This document shows positions 63,667-64,000 of a DNA stretch of 64,000 bases, in pieces. Each line of letters starts with the position of its first letter. The first letter of the stretch is position 1. This DNA comes from Alkalicoccus saliphilus. GTDB taxonomy: Bacteria; Bacillota; Bacilli; Bacillales; Salisediminibacteriaceae. Under the pieces are notes generated by a model. The model had not been told where the DNA came from, did no database searches, and was given only the letters and a program-made list of their open reading frames with translations. The stretch lies in the NCBI RefSeq assembly GCF_003044065.1, contig NZ_PZJJ01000001.1, positions 1 through 64,000 on the forward strand, read 5' to 3'. The position numbers were made by a program, and so were the translations under genes.

Positions 63667-64000
63667 TTATCGGCTGCGGTAACGTATTAACAGTCCCAGC
63701 ACGGCGTCAATCAGGAAATGTGCTGTAATAACTGTCCATAAGTTTTCAGTCCACATAAAAAGGAAGCCGAGAGAAAAACTCATAACTATAACGAATAAAA
63801 ATAAAAACCACTTGGATAAATACCTGATATGTATTAATGCAAAAATCAGGGAGGCTGCAACAATTCCGAATTCTGTCTGTAGAACTCCCCGGAAAAGCAG
63901 TTCTTCTGAAAAAGCTACGAGCATACTCAGCCCCACAATCTGAACGGCAGGCATTCTCCGAAATATTCTTTCATTTATACCTCCATCATCAAACCATTTT
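63667..64000 (-). CDS. ypbD: CPBP family intramembrane protease, partial (YpbD-like)
   Basis: The C-terminal 110 residues of a membrane protein enter from the right edge; the frame is open through base 64000 (WFDDGGINERIFRR before the first internal ATG). The catalytic glutamates are in FSEELLFRGVLQ (EExxxR), with histidines in ALIHIRYLS and TAHFLIDAVLG. CPBP proteins are putative type II CAAX-prenyl protease relatives. Position fits YpbD. The N terminus lies outside the window. Confidence 0.85.
   Translation of the reverse strand, partial: KWFDDGGINERIFRRMPAVQIVGLSMLVAFSEELLFRGVLQTEFGIVAASLIFALIHIRYLSKWFLFLFVIVMSFSLGFLFMWTENLWTVITAHFLIDAVLGLLIRYRSR

Noticed and set aside
1-64000. CRISPR arrays, insertion sequences, prophage, toxin-antitoxin or defence genes, tRNA and rRNA
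   Set aside because: Nothing in either strand showed repeat-spacer arrays, transposases, integrases, cloverleaf-type sequences or rRNA; gene order is conserved housekeeping throughout.

Overview
The window is a stretch of a Bacillaceae (Firmicutes) chromosome. The gene order is that of the Bacillus subtilis nth/dnaD to hbs/ypbD region: ypoC-nth-dnaD-asnS-aspB-ypmBA-dinG-panDCB-birA-cca-bshA-bshB1-mgsA-dapB-ypjD, then qcrABC-ypiFBA, the aro/trp supraoperon, hbs, gpsA-plsY-der, rpsA-plsC-cmk, prsW, ypdA and gudB. Almost everything is on the minus strand. Only a MscS-type channel, a YpjC-like membrane protein and a photolyase are on the plus strand. No rRNA, tRNA, CRISPR array, insertion sequence or prophage was seen; this is core chromosome rather than an island. 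Several traits suggest a non-sporulating, alkaliphilic or halophilic lineage: a futalosine-type menaquinone cluster as I recall from alkaliphilic bacilli, a strongly acidic tail on the surface-exposed cytochrome subunit QcrC, and the absence of spoIVA, ypeB-sleB and ypjB from the places where B. subtilis keeps them. The genus assignment is inference.

Layout. 1-2000: KtrC-like potassium regulator and a mechanosensitive channel, where synteny with B. subtilis is broken (no recU/ponA after ypoC). 2073-19329: DNA repair and replication (nth, dnaD, dinG), asparagine/aspartate metabolism (asnS, aspB), an MTA/SAH deaminase inserted between ypmA and dinG, pantothenate synthesis (panBCD) behind a strong promoter and two tandem hairpins resembling the pan RNA motif, birA, cca, bacillithiol synthesis (bshA, bshB1), mgsA and dapB. 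19463-26606: membrane proteins, the menaquinol:cytochrome c reductase operon qcrABC, ypiF, ypiB and the TPR protein YpiA. 26780-39013: the aromatic supraoperon aroC-aroB-aroH-trpE-trpD-trpC-trpF::trpB-trpA-hisC-tyrA-aroA, with trpF and trpB fused in frame and a trpE leader carrying 11 evenly spaced NAG triplets for TRAP. 39480-45813: ndk, heptaprenyl diphosphate synthase (hepS, hepT), menG, mqnP, mqnA, the TRAP gene mtrB, folE and hbs. 46027-53000: yphFE, gpsA, plsY, der, rpsA, plsC, cmk. 53136-64000: a small zinc ribbon protein, prsW, ansA, ypdA, gudB, a CarH-like B12/light-sensing MerR regulator, a phosphoesterase, fhs, a photolyase, a small basic membrane protein and the end of a CPBP protease.

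How the parts connect. Chorismate made by AroB, AroC and AroA feeds tryptophan (TrpEDCFBA), tyrosine/phenylalanine (AroH, TyrA, HisC) and, through MqnA, menaquinone. HepS/HepT make the C35 side chain, MqnP attaches it and MenG methylates it; QcrABC then uses the menaquinol. MtrB, encoded 8 kb from its target, should sense tryptophan and shut trpE. BshA and BshB1 make bacillithiol and YpdA keeps it reduced. The CarH-like regulator lies 3 kb from a photolyase, which hints at a light response.
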